From Kitasatospora sp. NBC_00240 (GTDB taxonomy: Bacteria > Actinomycetota > Actinomycetes > Streptomycetales > Streptomycetaceae): 64,000 nucleotides of DNA. Of the stretch, positions 43,627-51,918 are shown piece after piece. Under the pieces are notes generated by a model. That model did no database searches, was not told where the DNA came from, and saw nothing but the letters and a program-made list of their open reading frames with translations. Where the stretch lies: NCBI RefSeq assembly GCF_026342405.1, contig NZ_JAPEMU010000001.1, positions 2,232,001-2,296,000 of the forward strand. The letters run 5' to 3'. A program made the position numbers and the translations under genes. How positions within the stretch are numbered: position 1 is the first letter of the stretch; the number at the start of each line of letters is the position of its first letter.

Positions 43627-44483
43627 CGGGAGGCCTCCTCGGCAGTGGTGCTCCAGCGCCGCACATGCGGCAGGTCGTCGTCGAGCCAGTAGGCGTCGTC
43701 TTCGGTGACCACCAGCAGCTCCTCGAACTTGATGCCCACCTCCCGGAAGCCGATGTGCGGCTCGACCGCCCACAGGCCGGGCGTGGGCGCGTGCCGGGAG
43801 GCCCGGCCGTCCGCCCAGAGCGGGGAGCGGCCGTGCAGGCGTTCGCTGATCAGCTCGCGTCCGAGCGTCTGGAGTGTACGCACCCCGAAGCCGAACAGGT
43901 TCACCCCGGCCGGGCCGCGGGCGGTCGTCCGGGTCACCTGGTGGCCGATCACCCGGCCCGGGTAGACCTGGTGGCGGTTGTCGTAGCCGTGCGCGGCGAT
44001 CTGCGCGTCCACCGCCGCGTACACCTCGTCCAGCGGCTTGCGGGCCTTCACCTCGCGCAGGATCAGCTCGCGGTAGACCCGTAGGTCGGCGGCGAGGCGG
44101 TCCCAGAGCGGGTTCTCGCCGACCTTGCCGCCGTACCCGATGTCGGCGGTGTAGCCGTCGACCACGGGCGCGCAGTCCAGCACGTACGGCATGCCCTCCT
44201 GGAGCTTGCGGCCGCCCGCGAAGAACTGCAGCGGGGTGTGGAAGTGCCGGAAGGCGGTGCGGTCGCCGAACCAGGCGAAGGGGACGTGGAAGAAGTCCTC
44301 GACGCCGGCGGCGACCAGGCAGCGGCGCAGCTTCGCGGTGGCCTGGCGCTCGGTGACGCCGGGTTCGATCCAGGCGGCGACCTCTTCGGCGCAGTGGTAG
44401 GCGAGCTGCTGGGTCTCCCGGAACCGGCCGAGGTCGGCCTCGGTGAAGGGGAAGGCGGGCAGCGGGGCGGTGGCAAGGGCCAT
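43623..44483 (-). CDS. M24-family metallopeptidase (Xaa-Pro peptidase-like)
   Basis: 286 aa from ATG 44483 with GAAGGAA. The pita-bread fold has the five metal ligands: Asp in YVLDCAPVVDGYTADIGYGG (two), His in YPGRVIGHQVTR, Glu in LWAVEPHIGF and Glu in GIKFEELLVVTEDD. It lacks the N-terminal creatinase domain of PepP. It may be a peptidase, a creatinase-like C-N hydrolase or an unusual enzyme of the cluster; the coupling with the EphD-like gene and the reductase suggests a role in the same pathway. Confidence 0.8.
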   Translation of the reverse strand: MALATAPLPAFPFTEADLGRFRETQQLAYHCAEEVAAWIEPGVTERQATAKLRRCLVAAGVEDFFHVPFAWFGDRTAFRHFHTPLQFFAGGRKLQEGMPYVLDCAPVVDGYTADIGYGGKVGENPLWDRLAADLRVYRELILREVKARKPLDEVYAAVDAQIAAHGYDNRHQVYPGRVIGHQVTRTTARGPAGVNLFGFGVRTLQTLGRELISERLHGRSPLWADGRASRHAPTPGLWAVEPHIGFREVGIKFEELLVVTEDDAYWLDDDLPHVRRWSTTAEEASR

Positions 44484-44555
44484 GCGGGTTCCTTCGGGGC
44501 CGTCGGGGGGCGCCTGCTCCGGGGGGCCGGCCCGGCCCGGGCCGGTCGGGGCCCG

Positions 44556-44703
44556 GGCGGGTGCGGCGGTCGGGGCGGGTGCGGCGGGTGCGGCGGTCGG
44601 GGCGGGTGCGGCGGGTGCGGCGGTCGGGGCGGGTGCGGCGGGTGCGGCGGTCGGGGCGGGCGGGGCGGGTGCGGCGGTCGGGGCGGGCGGGGCGGGCGGG
44701 GCG
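44556..44703. repeat. 27-bp G-rich tandem repeat inside the oxidative cluster
   Basis: Three exact 27-bp copies of GGGTGCGGCGGGTGCGGCGG followed by TCGGGGC (44577-44657), bordered by shorter GGGGCGGGCG units, fill the gap between the reductase stop and M24 start. The plus strand is G-rich and could form G-quadruplexes; the transcribed strand gives C-rich RNA. Confidence 0.85.
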
Positions 44704-45789
44704 CTAGAGGTCCAGCACGAGGGTCTCGCCCTCGGCGGCGCGCGAGACGCAGGGCAGCAGGGCGCCGGCGGCGCGCTCCTCGGCGGTCAGCCGGCGGTCG
44801 CGGTGCTCGGGGGCGCCGGACAGCACCTGCACCCGGCAGGTGCCGCAGAAGCCCTGGTGGCAGGAGTACGGCAGGTCGGAGCGGGCCTCCAGGACGACGT
44901 CCAGCGCCGACCGGTCGGCGGGGACGTCCAGCGTCGGACCGTCCGCGCCGAGCCGTACCGTGAACGGCCGGCCGTCCCGGACGGGGGCCGCGCCGAACCG
45001 CTCGAAGTGCAGGGCGCGGGCGGCAGATCCCGCCAGCGCGCCCTGGACGGCGGCCAGCATCGGCGCCGGACCGCAGCAGTACACGGCGGCGCCCCGGCCG
45101 GCCCGGGCGAGCAGTCCGGCGCCGGAGGGGACGCCGTGCCGCTCGTCGTCGAGGATCTCCACCCGGTCCGGGTCGAGAGCGAGCAGCTCCTCGGTGAAGG
45201 GCATGGTGGCGGCGCTGCGGCCGGTGTGCACCAGCCGCCAGTCCAGGCCGAGGCGCTGCGCCTCCCTGGCCATCGGCAGCAGCGGGGTGATGCCCACACC
45301 GCCGGCCAGCAGCAGCACCTCGGGCTCGGCGCAGAAGGCGAACCCGTTGCGGGGCCGGCGCACGGTCAGCCGGGTGCCGGGGCCGAGCTCGTCGTGGATC
45401 TCGACGGATCCGCCGCCGCCCCCGGGCAGCCGGCGCACCGCGATCCGGTAGCCGGTGCGGTCGGCCGGGTCTCCGCAGAGCGAGTAGTGCCGCTCGCGGC
45501 CGGAGGGCAGCCGCAGCCGGATGTGCGCGCCGGGCTGCCAGGCGGGCAGTTCGTCACCGCCGGGGTCGCCGAGGCGCAGCTCGACGACGTCCTCGGCGAG
45601 CGTCCGGCGGGCGGTGACCGCCAGGCGCAGCGGCGGGGTGGGGCGGGCCGGCGGGCGGCGCGGGTTGCGGCGCAGCAGCGGGCTGCCCAGGGCGGGGGTG
45701 TACCGGTCGCCGAAGGCGGTGACGCGCTGCATGAAGCGGTCGGCGCGCGGGCGGCCGTACAGGTCCGGGGGCGGGGTGCTGAGGTCCAT
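44704..45789 (-). CDS. PDR/VanB-type flavin-[2Fe-2S] oxidoreductase
   Basis: 361 aa from ATG 45789 with AGGAGA. An N-terminal Arg/Pro-rich extension (to about residue 50) precedes the flavin domain RHYSLCGD (FMN-type RxYSL), the NAD domain LLLAGGVGITPLLPMAREAQ and YCCGPAPMLAAV. A C-terminal plant-type ferredoxin with CHQGFCGTCRV and a distal LLPCVSRA Cys completes it. These enzymes pass NADH electrons to an oxygenase, most likely the PF10118 protein 32 bp upstream. Confidence 0.92.
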   Translation of the reverse strand: MDLSTPPPDLYGRPRADRFMQRVTAFGDRYTPALGSPLLRRNPRRPPARPTPPLRLAVTARRTLAEDVVELRLGDPGGDELPAWQPGAHIRLRLPSGRERHYSLCGDPADRTGYRIAVRRLPGGGGGSVEIHDELGPGTRLTVRRPRNGFAFCAEPEVLLLAGGVGITPLLPMAREAQRLGLDWRLVHTGRSAATMPFTEELLALDPDRVEILDDERHGVPSGAGLLARAGRGAAVYCCGPAPMLAAVQGALAGSAARALHFERFGAAPVRDGRPFTVRLGADGPTLDVPADRSALDVVLEARSDLPYSCHQGFCGTCRVQVLSGAPEHRDRRLTAEERAAGALLPCVSRAAEGETLVLDL

Positions 45790-45821
45790 CCGGGGCGGCT
45801 CTCCTGGCTCCTGGCGGCGGG

Positions 45822-46793
45822 TCAGTGGTGGGCGGCGGCGGCGCGGGCCGCCGGGGAGGTGGCCAGGTAGCTGAGCGCCTGGCTGGACGAGCCCTCCTGG
45901 GTGGGGTGGTAGCCGCGCTTGAGGTAGCGCAGGCCGGAGCGCAGCGAGCGGATCGGGTCGGGCAGCATCCCGCGGCCGGCGATCTGCCGGGCCTCGCGCC
46001 AGGTCGGGCGGATCCGCCCGTCCAGGGTGGGGTCGGCAGCGAGCAGGAAGCGGACGCCGCGCACCCAGAGGTGGACCAGCAGCGGGCCGGAGACCGCCAT
46101 GCCGCGCACCCGGCGCAGGTAGCCCGGGTCGAGGTGGACCATCAGGTCGTACGCCACGCTGCGGTGCTCGACCTCCTCGGCGCCGTGCCAGCGCAGCAGG
46201 TCGAGCATGGTCGGGTCGGCCTTGGCGCGGTCCAGGCCCGGGGAGTTGAGCGCCCAGTCGCCGAGGAAGGCGGTGAAGTGCTCGATGGCGGCGACGAAGG
46301 CCACCCGCTCGATGATGTTCTCGCGCCGCCGGCGCGGGTCCAGCCCGCTGCGCTCGCCGAGGATCCGCTGGAACAGCCAGGCGATCTGCCGGACGTACGG
46401 GCGCGGGTCGAGCCCCTGGGCGAGCAGGTGGTCGAGCACCTCCTGGTGGGCCTCGGCGTGGATGGACTCCTGGCCGATGAAGCCGAGCACCTCCTCGCGC
46501 AGCTGCTCGTCGGTGATCAGCGGCAGCGCCTCCTTGAACACCTTGACGAACCAGCGCTCGCCCTCGGGCAGCAGCAGGTGCAGCACGTTGATGGTGTGGG
46601 TGGCCATCGGCTCGTCCGGGATCCAGTGCAGCGGCAGCTGCGACCAGTCGAAGCGGACGTCCCGGGGTTCCAGGACGAGGTTCTCGTGGACGGTGGGCGC
46701 GGCGGCTTTGCGCAGAACGGGGGCGGGGGTGGTACCGGCGGCTGGGGCGGGTGCTGCGGGGACGGCAGCGGCGGCACGGGTGGCACGGGGCAT
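45822..46793 (-). CDS. PF10118 metal-dependent hydrolase/di-iron-like protein
   Basis: 323 aa from ATG 46793 with AGGAGG. An Ala/Pro-rich start of ~35 residues precedes an all-helical protein with ferritin-like ligand spacing: GFIGQESIHAEAHQEVLDHL, VAAIEHFTAFLGDWAL and RWHGAEEVEHRSVAYDLMVH (Glu and His residues on three helices). The family is named predicted metal-dependent hydrolase, but these helices fit a di-iron centre, and the adjacent reductase implies an oxygenase or desaturase reaction. First gene of the cluster. Confidence 0.82.
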   Translation of the reverse strand: MPRATRAAAAVPAAPAPAAGTTPAPVLRKAAAPTVHENLVLEPRDVRFDWSQLPLHWIPDEPMATHTINVLHLLLPEGERWFVKVFKEALPLITDEQLREEVLGFIGQESIHAEAHQEVLDHLLAQGLDPRPYVRQIAWLFQRILGERSGLDPRRRRENIIERVAFVAAIEHFTAFLGDWALNSPGLDRAKADPTMLDLLRWHGAEEVEHRSVAYDLMVHLDPGYLRRVRGMAVSGPLLVHLWVRGVRFLLAADPTLDGRIRPTWREARQIAGRGMLPDPIRSLRSGLRYLKRGYHPTQEGSSSQALSYLATSPAARAAAAHH

Positions 46794-46877
46794 GAGGGCC
46801 CTCCTGACCTGCGGGTGGCGGCTCGACTCTGGGCAACTTACTCGTGGGTAGAGCGGGCGACAAGGGTTTCGACCACT

Positions 46878-46901
46878 CTTATCGACATCGAGTCTAATAA
46901 G
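46878..46901. promoter_or_regulatory. Inverted repeat upstream of the oxidative cluster, candidate operator
   Basis: CTTAT-N14-ATAAG in an AT-rich island 85-108 bp before the PF10118 gene. It is the only symmetric element in the 46794-47099 gap and a possible regulator site. Confidence 0.4.
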
Positions 46902-47018
46902 CCGGGCCGGCCGCCGCAGAGAGTCTTCGAGGCCGGGGCCGGCCGGAAACCTCGGCGGAGCGGCGCGAGGCGGCGCCCGCCCCGCCGAGGGCCCGGGCCG
47001 GTCGGGGCCGCTCCACCT

Positions 47019-47074
47019 GGCCGGCCCCGCCAGGCCGGCCCCGCCAGGACAGTTCAGCCAGGACAGTTCAGCGG
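47019..47074. repeat. 14-bp intergenic repeats
   Basis: Two copies of GGCCGGCCCCGCCA followed by two of GGACAGTTCAGCCA (last ending CGG), placed just before the stop of the dehydratase gene. No gene in this gap. Confidence 0.8.
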
Positions 47075-47099
47075 AGCCGGTCCGGCCGCGCCGGCCAGG

Positions 47100-48053
47100 T
47101 CAGCGAGGCCGGGTCAGCGAGGCCGGGTCGGTGTTCGCGCCGCAGAGGACCACGGCGACCCGCTCACCCGGCGCCGGGCGGTACACCTCGCTGCGCAGGG
47201 CCGCCAGCGCGGTGGCGCCGCCGTGCTCCACCGCCAGGCGGTGGCCGTCCCAGAGCCCTTGGCGGGCCGCGACGATCGCGGCGTCCTCCACCAGCACCGA
47301 CTCGGCCCGCACCTGCCCGGCCCAGTGGAGGGCCATCTCCGAGACCCGGCGGGCCCCGAGCGAGTCCGCCGCGACGGAGTCCACCGGGACGTCGACCGGC
47401 TTCCCGGCCGCGACGGCGGCGTTCAGCGCACGGGAGCCGGCCGGCTCGACCGCGACCACCCGCACCCCGTGCTCCGCGGCCGCCACGGCCAGGCCGGTGA
47501 ACAGGCCGCCGCCGCCCACCGCCACCAGCACCGTGTCCAGCCCGGGCACCGCGGCCAGGATCTCGGGCAGCAGCGTGCCGGCCCCCGCCGCGATGTACGG
47601 GTCGTCGTAGGCGTGCGAGGAGAGCGCGCCGGACTCGGCGGCGAACAGGCGGGCGGCGTCCAGCGCGTCCGCGTACTCGCTGCCCGCCAGCCGGACGTCC
47701 GCGCCGTACCCGCGGAGCTTGCGGATCTTGACCGGCGGCGCGGTGGCGGGCAGGAAGACGGTGGCCGGCACGCCCTGCGCCTTGGCGGCCCAGGCGCAGG
47801 CCAGCCCGGCGTTGCCGCCGGAGGCGATCACCACGCCGGCCGCCGGCATGCTGCCGTCGGCCAGGTGCGCGGCCACGAAGTTCGCCGCGCCGCGGTCCTT
47901 GAAACTGCCGCTGTGCTGGATGAAGTCGAGCGCCAGGAAGACCTCGGCGCCGCCGGCGCCGCCCGGTTCGGCGGCCAGCACCGGGGCGGTCCGGATGAGG
48001 CCGGCGATCCGCTCGGCGGCCGCCGTGACGTCGTCGTACGTGGGCTGGGACAA
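47100..48053 (-). CDS. PLP-dependent threonine/serine dehydratase-like enzyme
   Basis: 317 aa from TTG 48053 with GGAG 9-12 nt upstream. Fold-type II PLP enzyme: Schiff-base Lys in HSGSFKDRGAANFV, phosphate loop AVGGGGLFTGLAVA, SGGNAGLACAWAAKAQGVPA and the C-terminal VVLCGANTD (pyridine N contact). No C-terminal regulatory ACT domain, as in catabolic threonine dehydratases and serine racemases. Substrate choice cannot be decided by sequence. Confidence 0.88.
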   Translation of the reverse strand: MSQPTYDDVTAAAERIAGLIRTAPVLAAEPGGAGGAEVFLALDFIQHSGSFKDRGAANFVAAHLADGSMPAAGVVIASGGNAGLACAWAAKAQGVPATVFLPATAPPVKIRKLRGYGADVRLAGSEYADALDAARLFAAESGALSSHAYDDPYIAAGAGTLLPEILAAVPGLDTVLVAVGGGGLFTGLAVAAAEHGVRVVAVEPAGSRALNAAVAAGKPVDVPVDSVAADSLGARRVSEMALHWAGQVRAESVLVEDAAIVAARQGLWDGHRLAVEHGGATALAALRSEVYRPAPGERVAVVLCGANTDPASLTRPR

Positions 48054-48165
48054 GCGGTGCTCCAGAGGTCGGGCCGGACGGTCGGCACCGGGACGCGCCC
48101 AGCACGGCGGCGGCCCGGGCGGGCCGGTGGGCCGGCCCGCCACCATTGTCGGACGGCGCGGGTCC

Positions 48166-48264
48166 GGGGTCGCGGCCCGGGGGTCGCGGCCCGGGGGTCG
48201 CGGCCCGAAAGCTCCGGTGGGGCCCGAAAGCTCCGGTGGGGCCCGAACGCCGCGGTGGGGACCG
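48166..48264. repeat. Two adjacent intergenic minisatellites (14 bp x3, 19 bp x3)
   Basis: Three copies of GGGGTCGCGGCCCG (48166-48207) followed by two exact and one diverged copy of AAAGCTCCGGTGGGGCCCG (48208-48264), between the dehydratase and astacin genes. Confidence 0.85.
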
Positions 48265-48278
48265 AGGCCGCCGTCCCG

Positions 48279-49019
48279 TCAGGCCGGCGGGTAGCGCCGC
48301 CTGAGCTTGCCGACGTCCCCCTTGCTGAGCCCCGTCCGCGCAGAGGGGTCGATGAGCAGCCCGCCGTCCGACCGGGTCATGGTCGGCCGGCCGTTACGAC
48401 TGAAGGACTTCGAGCCGTAGATCATGATCGAGTCTTGGTCGAAGGCGCCGAGGGTGGCCTCGTTCTCCGTTCCGACCTTGCCGAACTGGGCCGTCAGCGA
48501 GGGATCGACGTTCTCCAGGTGAAGGACGAGGTGCTGGTCGCGGTCACCGCGCATGTGCTCGTGGAAGAACCCGAGGGCGTGCATCAGCTCGTGCAGGACC
48601 GTCCCGTGCCAGTCGCAGCCGTCCCCGAGCGAGAAGTTCTGCCGGCCGCCGACCATGCCCACGTACGAGTAGCAGCCCTCGCCGCGGACGAACTGGATCC
48701 AGTTCTGCTGCTGCTCGGCCCGGACGAAGCGAACGCAGGAATTCCCCTCGATCTCGCGCATCGCCCCGCCCAGGGCCTTCGCCAGCGACTTCGCGTCCGC
48801 GCCGATCCGGTACGGGACGACGCCGCCGGGCCACCGCGTGGCACCCGCCTCGACCCGCGTGCCCAAGGGCGCCGCGCCCCTGCCACCGGGCCCGACGGCG
48901 CAGCCCTTTCCCGCCGCGGCCGCCCCCGGGGCCAGCGGCGCGGCCACCGACCAGGCGGCGCTGAGCCCGACGAGCAGCGCGAGCACGGCGGCGCGGCGGG
49001 TCGGGCTGGTCGCTGTCAT
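48279..49019 (-). CDS. Secreted astacin-like (M12A) zinc protease
   Basis: 246 aa from ATG 49019 with GAGGAG. Signal peptide to about residue 37 (RRAAVLALLVGLSAAWSVAA). The protease domain starts with TRWPGGVVPYRI. The zinc site is LHELMHALGFFHEHMRGDRD (HExxHxxGxxH, with the astacin E and RxDRD), and the Met-turn is QDSIMIYGS. The zinc-coordinating Tyr of the Met-turn is kept. Cys residues are few, suggesting at most two disulfides. Probably exported to degrade proteins; astacins are uncommon in streptomycetes. Confidence 0.9.
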   Translation of the reverse strand: MTATSPTRRAAVLALLVGLSAAWSVAAPLAPGAAAAGKGCAVGPGGRGAAPLGTRVEAGATRWPGGVVPYRIGADAKSLAKALGGAMREIEGNSCVRFVRAEQQQNWIQFVRGEGCYSYVGMVGGRQNFSLGDGCDWHGTVLHELMHALGFFHEHMRGDRDQHLVLHLENVDPSLTAQFGKVGTENEATLGAFDQDSIMIYGSKSFSRNGRPTMTRSDGGLLIDPSARTGLSKGDVGKLRRRYPPA

Positions 49020-49181
49020 GACTGCTCCTCGGCTCGTCACGCTCCGTCGATCACAGATGACGTGTCAGCGCGACCCTAGCGAGCCCGCCGCCGCCCTGAC
49101 GGTGAACGCACGGGACTTCACACCCTGGAGTGACAACCGCCGGGTGGCCGTACCGGCTCGCCGCGGTGGAGCCCTACCGGC

Positions 49182-49616
49182 TCAGCGCGCCGGCCCCGCC
49201 CCGCCCGCCGGCGTGGCCATCAGCAGGGTGGGCACCATCAGGCCCTCGGAGGCCGAACTCTGCGGCAGCGGTACCCAACTGAGGCCGATCATCCGGGGGC
49301 AGTCGCAGTCGAGCCCGGGGTCCACGCCGAGGCGCGGTTCACCCGGCGCCACCTCCACCGCGAAGCAGGCCGTCCAGCCCGACGGGTAGGGCGCGTCGTA
49401 GAGGTGGCGCACCGAGCGGCTCGCCAGGCCGACCTCCTCGGCCACCTCGCGGACCACCGCCTGCTCGGGGGACTCCCCCGGCTCGATGCCGCCGCCCGGC
49501 AGCGTCCAGTACTCGTGCCCGTCGTGCCGGCCGGACGGGCCCCGGCCGCGCTCCCGCACCATGAGGACGTGCCCGTCCCGGATGATCACCGCTGCCGCCC
49601 GCCGCCTGTCCACCAT
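49182..49616 (-). CDS. NUDIX hydrolase
   Basis: 144 aa from ATG 49616. Nudix box GGGIEPGESPEQAVVREVAE EVGL is complete (Gx5Ex7REUxEExGU). Start VDRRRAAAVIIRDGHVLMVR. It hydrolyses a nucleoside-diphosphate derivative; the substrate is not readable. No Shine-Dalgarno; a CATGAT element 6 nt upstream suggests leaderless translation. Confidence 0.88.
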   Translation of the reverse strand: MVDRRRAAAVIIRDGHVLMVRERGRGPSGRHDGHEYWTLPGGGIEPGESPEQAVVREVAEEVGLASRSVRHLYDAPYPSGWTACFAVEVAPGEPRLGVDPGLDCDCPRMIGLSWVPLPQSSASEGLMVPTLLMATPAGGAGPAR

Positions 49617-49720
49617 GGGCCGATCATGCCGGACGCCACCGACAGGCCCACGGTGGCGGGGCGGCGGCCCGGCGCGGAGGGGCGGCGACCCCGCCCGTAC
49701 CGGGCCGGACGGATGCCCGG

Positions 49721-50500
49721 TCAGACCGCCATCGCGAGCATCAGCGGGGCCGCGCGGTGCGCGAGGAGTTCGGCGGCGGCCTTGAGCCGGTGGACGTTGT
49801 CGACCGGCATCGAGGTGGCCAGGCAGCCGACCGTGCTGCCGGCGATCACGGGGACGGCGGCGCAGACCGTGCCGAGGGCGTACTCCTGGATGTCCAGCAT
49901 CGGCACGGTGGCCGGCTGGCGCTCCAGACGGTGCATCAGCTGTTCGGCGTCGACGACGGTCCGCGAGGTGAGCCGGGCCACGGGGTGCCGGGACAGGTGG
50001 TCCCGGCGGGAGTCGTGGTCCAGCTGGCTGAGCAGGCACTTGCCGATCGCACTGGCGTGCGCGGTGGCCCGGAAGTCCACCCACTCCTGGACGGCGGGCG
50101 CGTGGTCGGCGGCGGCGACCGCCTCCACCGACAGCTCGCCCTCGTGGTAGCGGCTGAAGTAGACCGCCGCGCCCAACTCGTCGCGCAGTTCGGCGAGTTT
50201 GTGGTTGAGCCGGACGCGAACCAGCTGCTCGCGGTTGTACTGGCCGAGCAGGGCGAAGGTGCCGCCGAGCACCCAGGCCTCGTCCTGGTACTGGAGGTAG
50301 CCCTCGGTCTCCAGGAACTCGGTCAGCCGGCGGACCTCACCGGGCGGGAGCGAGGTCTCGCGGGCAAGGCCGGCGGTGGTGACCCCGCCGGGGTGGCGGT
50401 CGACCGCCTCCAGCAGCCTGAGCGCGTGTTGCAGGGAGCCGAACGGACCAGGGACACCCTGGTCCAGCGTGGCCTGACGACCCCGGGCTGGTGTCGGCAT
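49721..50500 (-). CDS. IclR-family transcriptional regulator
   Basis: 259 aa from ATG 50500 with GAAGGGG. Winged HTH: SLQHALRLLEAVDRHPGGVT, then TAGLARETSLPPGEVRRLTE FLETEGYLQY. The effector domain contains ATAHASAIGKCLLSQLDHDS and AVPVIAGSTVGCLATSMPV, both typical of IclR. A near-perfect operator-like palindrome lies at 50615-50634. IclR relatives (AllR) control ureide genes in other bacteria, so it is a candidate regulator of the ureide genes 1.4 kb and further downstream. Confidence 0.9.
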   Translation of the reverse strand: MPTPARGRQATLDQGVPGPFGSLQHALRLLEAVDRHPGGVTTAGLARETSLPPGEVRRLTEFLETEGYLQYQDEAWVLGGTFALLGQYNREQLVRVRLNHKLAELRDELGAAVYFSRYHEGELSVEAVAAADHAPAVQEWVDFRATAHASAIGKCLLSQLDHDSRRDHLSRHPVARLTSRTVVDAEQLMHRLERQPATVPMLDIQEYALGTVCAAVPVIAGSTVGCLATSMPVDNVHRLKAAAELLAHRAAPLMLAMAV

Positions 50501-50614
50501 GACGTCCCCTTCCGATGTCCCCGCGCGGACCGGCCGCGACTCCTCCAGCCTATCCACCAGGGGGCGCCGGTAACGGCCGGTCGGCAGATATTTGCGCAGG
50601 TGATACGCACAACG

Positions 50615-50634
50615 TGTGTGGCATATGCCACACA
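50615..50634. promoter_or_regulatory. 20-bp perfect palindrome upstream of the IclR gene
   Basis: TGTGTGGCATATGCCACACA, 115-134 bp before the IclR start. Between palindrome and gene the minus strand has TTGTGC-16-TATCTG, a plausible promoter. Probably an autoregulatory site. Confidence 0.6.
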
Positions 50635-50687
50635 AGAGCGCGTCACCCCCACAGCTGCCGCCGGCCCCCGGACGCGCAGCCGCCCGC

Positions 50688-51737
50688 TCAGTAGGTCACG
50701 GTGATCCGCCGGGCCGGGCCGTCCACCCGGACCAGGCCGCCGTACGGGATCACCAACTGCGGGTCGGTGTGGCCGAGATCGACGTCGAACACCGCCAGGG
50801 TGTCGGGCGCGTACTGCGCCAGCGCCCGCAGTACCGCGGCCCGCTGCGCGGCCCGGAAGGCCGCCCCCGCGGACTCGTCCAGCGGCTGCTCGTGGGACCA
50901 GGCCTTCGCCCGCCCCATCAGCAGCGCCGGGAACTGCCGCAACAGGCCCCGCTCCCCCATGTTGCGCAGGATCCGGTACACCTCCTCGGCGTTCGGCTGC
51001 TCCTCCGAGGTCTCCAGGAAGAGCACGCAGCCGGCGTAGGCCTCGGGCACCCGGATGCCGCGGTCGGCCATCAGCAGCCAGCCGAGGATCTCCAGGTTGC
51101 CGCCCCAGCTGACGCCCTCCACCACCTGGTCCGGCCGGTGCCAGAACCAGCCGTCGCCGGAGGTCAGTTCGGGCTCCTTCTCGAAGGTGCGCGGGTCCTC
51201 CCATCGGCCGCCCCGGTCGGTGAAGGCCTCGGCGGGGCGAAGCTCGTACGGCCCGGAGGTGAACAGCGCGGCCCGCAGCGAGTCGGCGGTCGGGCCGGCC
51301 AGCGCGCCCGGGCGGCCGAACTCGACCATCACCGTGCCGCCGTGGTAGCCGACGATGCCGAGGTTCCAGAGGTACGCCAGCAGGTTGGTGTTGTCGCTGT
51401 ACCCGAAGAAGGGCTTGGGGTTCGCCCGGATCAACTCGGCGTCGAGGTGCGGGATCACGGTGATCTGGTCGTCGCCGCCGATGCTGGCGATCACCGCCTT
51501 GACGTCCGGGTCGGCGAAGGCCGCGTGGATGTCGGCGGCGCGCTCCTGCGCGGTGGCGCCCATCCGCCGGGTGGCCGGGTACTCCACGGGCACCAGGTCG
51601 AACTCCTCGCGGAGCCGTCGCAGGCCCAACTCGTAGGGCAGCGGCAGGATCCCGGGCAGACCGGAGGAGGGGGAGATCACCGCGACCCGGTCGCCGGGGC
51701 GGGGCTTGACGGGGTAGGAGGGTGCTGTCGTCGTCAT
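50688..51737 (-). CDS. LD-carboxypeptidase (S66 family)
   Basis: 349 aa from ATG 51737. N-terminal PGDRVAVISPSSGLPGILPL, active-site Ser in FFGYSDNTNLLAYLWNLGIV (GYSD motif), and later Glu/His residues in the C-terminal domain (GGNLEILGWLLMADRG; VFDVDLGHTDPQLVIPYGG). It trims LD-bonds of recycled peptidoglycan peptides in the cytoplasm, or acts on related antibiotics (MccF group). No Shine-Dalgarno; TATCCT lies 6 nt before the ATG. Confidence 0.9.
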   Translation of the reverse strand: MTTTAPSYPVKPRPGDRVAVISPSSGLPGILPLPYELGLRRLREEFDLVPVEYPATRRMGATAQERAADIHAAFADPDVKAVIASIGGDDQITVIPHLDAELIRANPKPFFGYSDNTNLLAYLWNLGIVGYHGGTVMVEFGRPGALAGPTADSLRAALFTSGPYELRPAEAFTDRGGRWEDPRTFEKEPELTSGDGWFWHRPDQVVEGVSWGGNLEILGWLLMADRGIRVPEAYAGCVLFLETSEEQPNAEEVYRILRNMGERGLLRQFPALLMGRAKAWSHEQPLDESAGAAFRAAQRAAVLRALAQYAPDTLAVFDVDLGHTDPQLVIPYGGLVRVDGPARRITVTY

Positions 51738-51817
51738 CGGCCGAGGATATCCGCGCAGGTGAACGGGGCTCGAACGGTTATCGCGGCGGCTGCTCCGCCC
51801 GGCCGATCCCGGGCAGG

Positions 51818-51890
51818 CGAAAGGCCTCTCCCCCACTGCCCGGGGAGGAGAGGCCTTTCGTGGGTCACCCGAGTGCGGGCTCGGGTGACC
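51818..51890. terminator. Tandem terminator hairpins after the catalase gene
   Basis: Hairpin 1 CGAAAGGCCTCTCC / GGAGAGGCCTTTCG (51818-51860); hairpin 2 GGTCACCCGAG / CTCGGGTGACC (51863-51890). Both are strong and lie between the catalase stop and the S66 gene. Confidence 0.85.
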
Positions 51891-51918
51891 TGGGAGGGTT
51901 GGTCGGTAGGGGCCGGGA

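Noticed and set aside
44238..44963. Plus-strand frame encoding Gly-Cys-Gly-Gly-Arg repeats
   Set aside because: Produced by the 27-bp minisatellite and antisense of the M24 and reductase genes; no start context.
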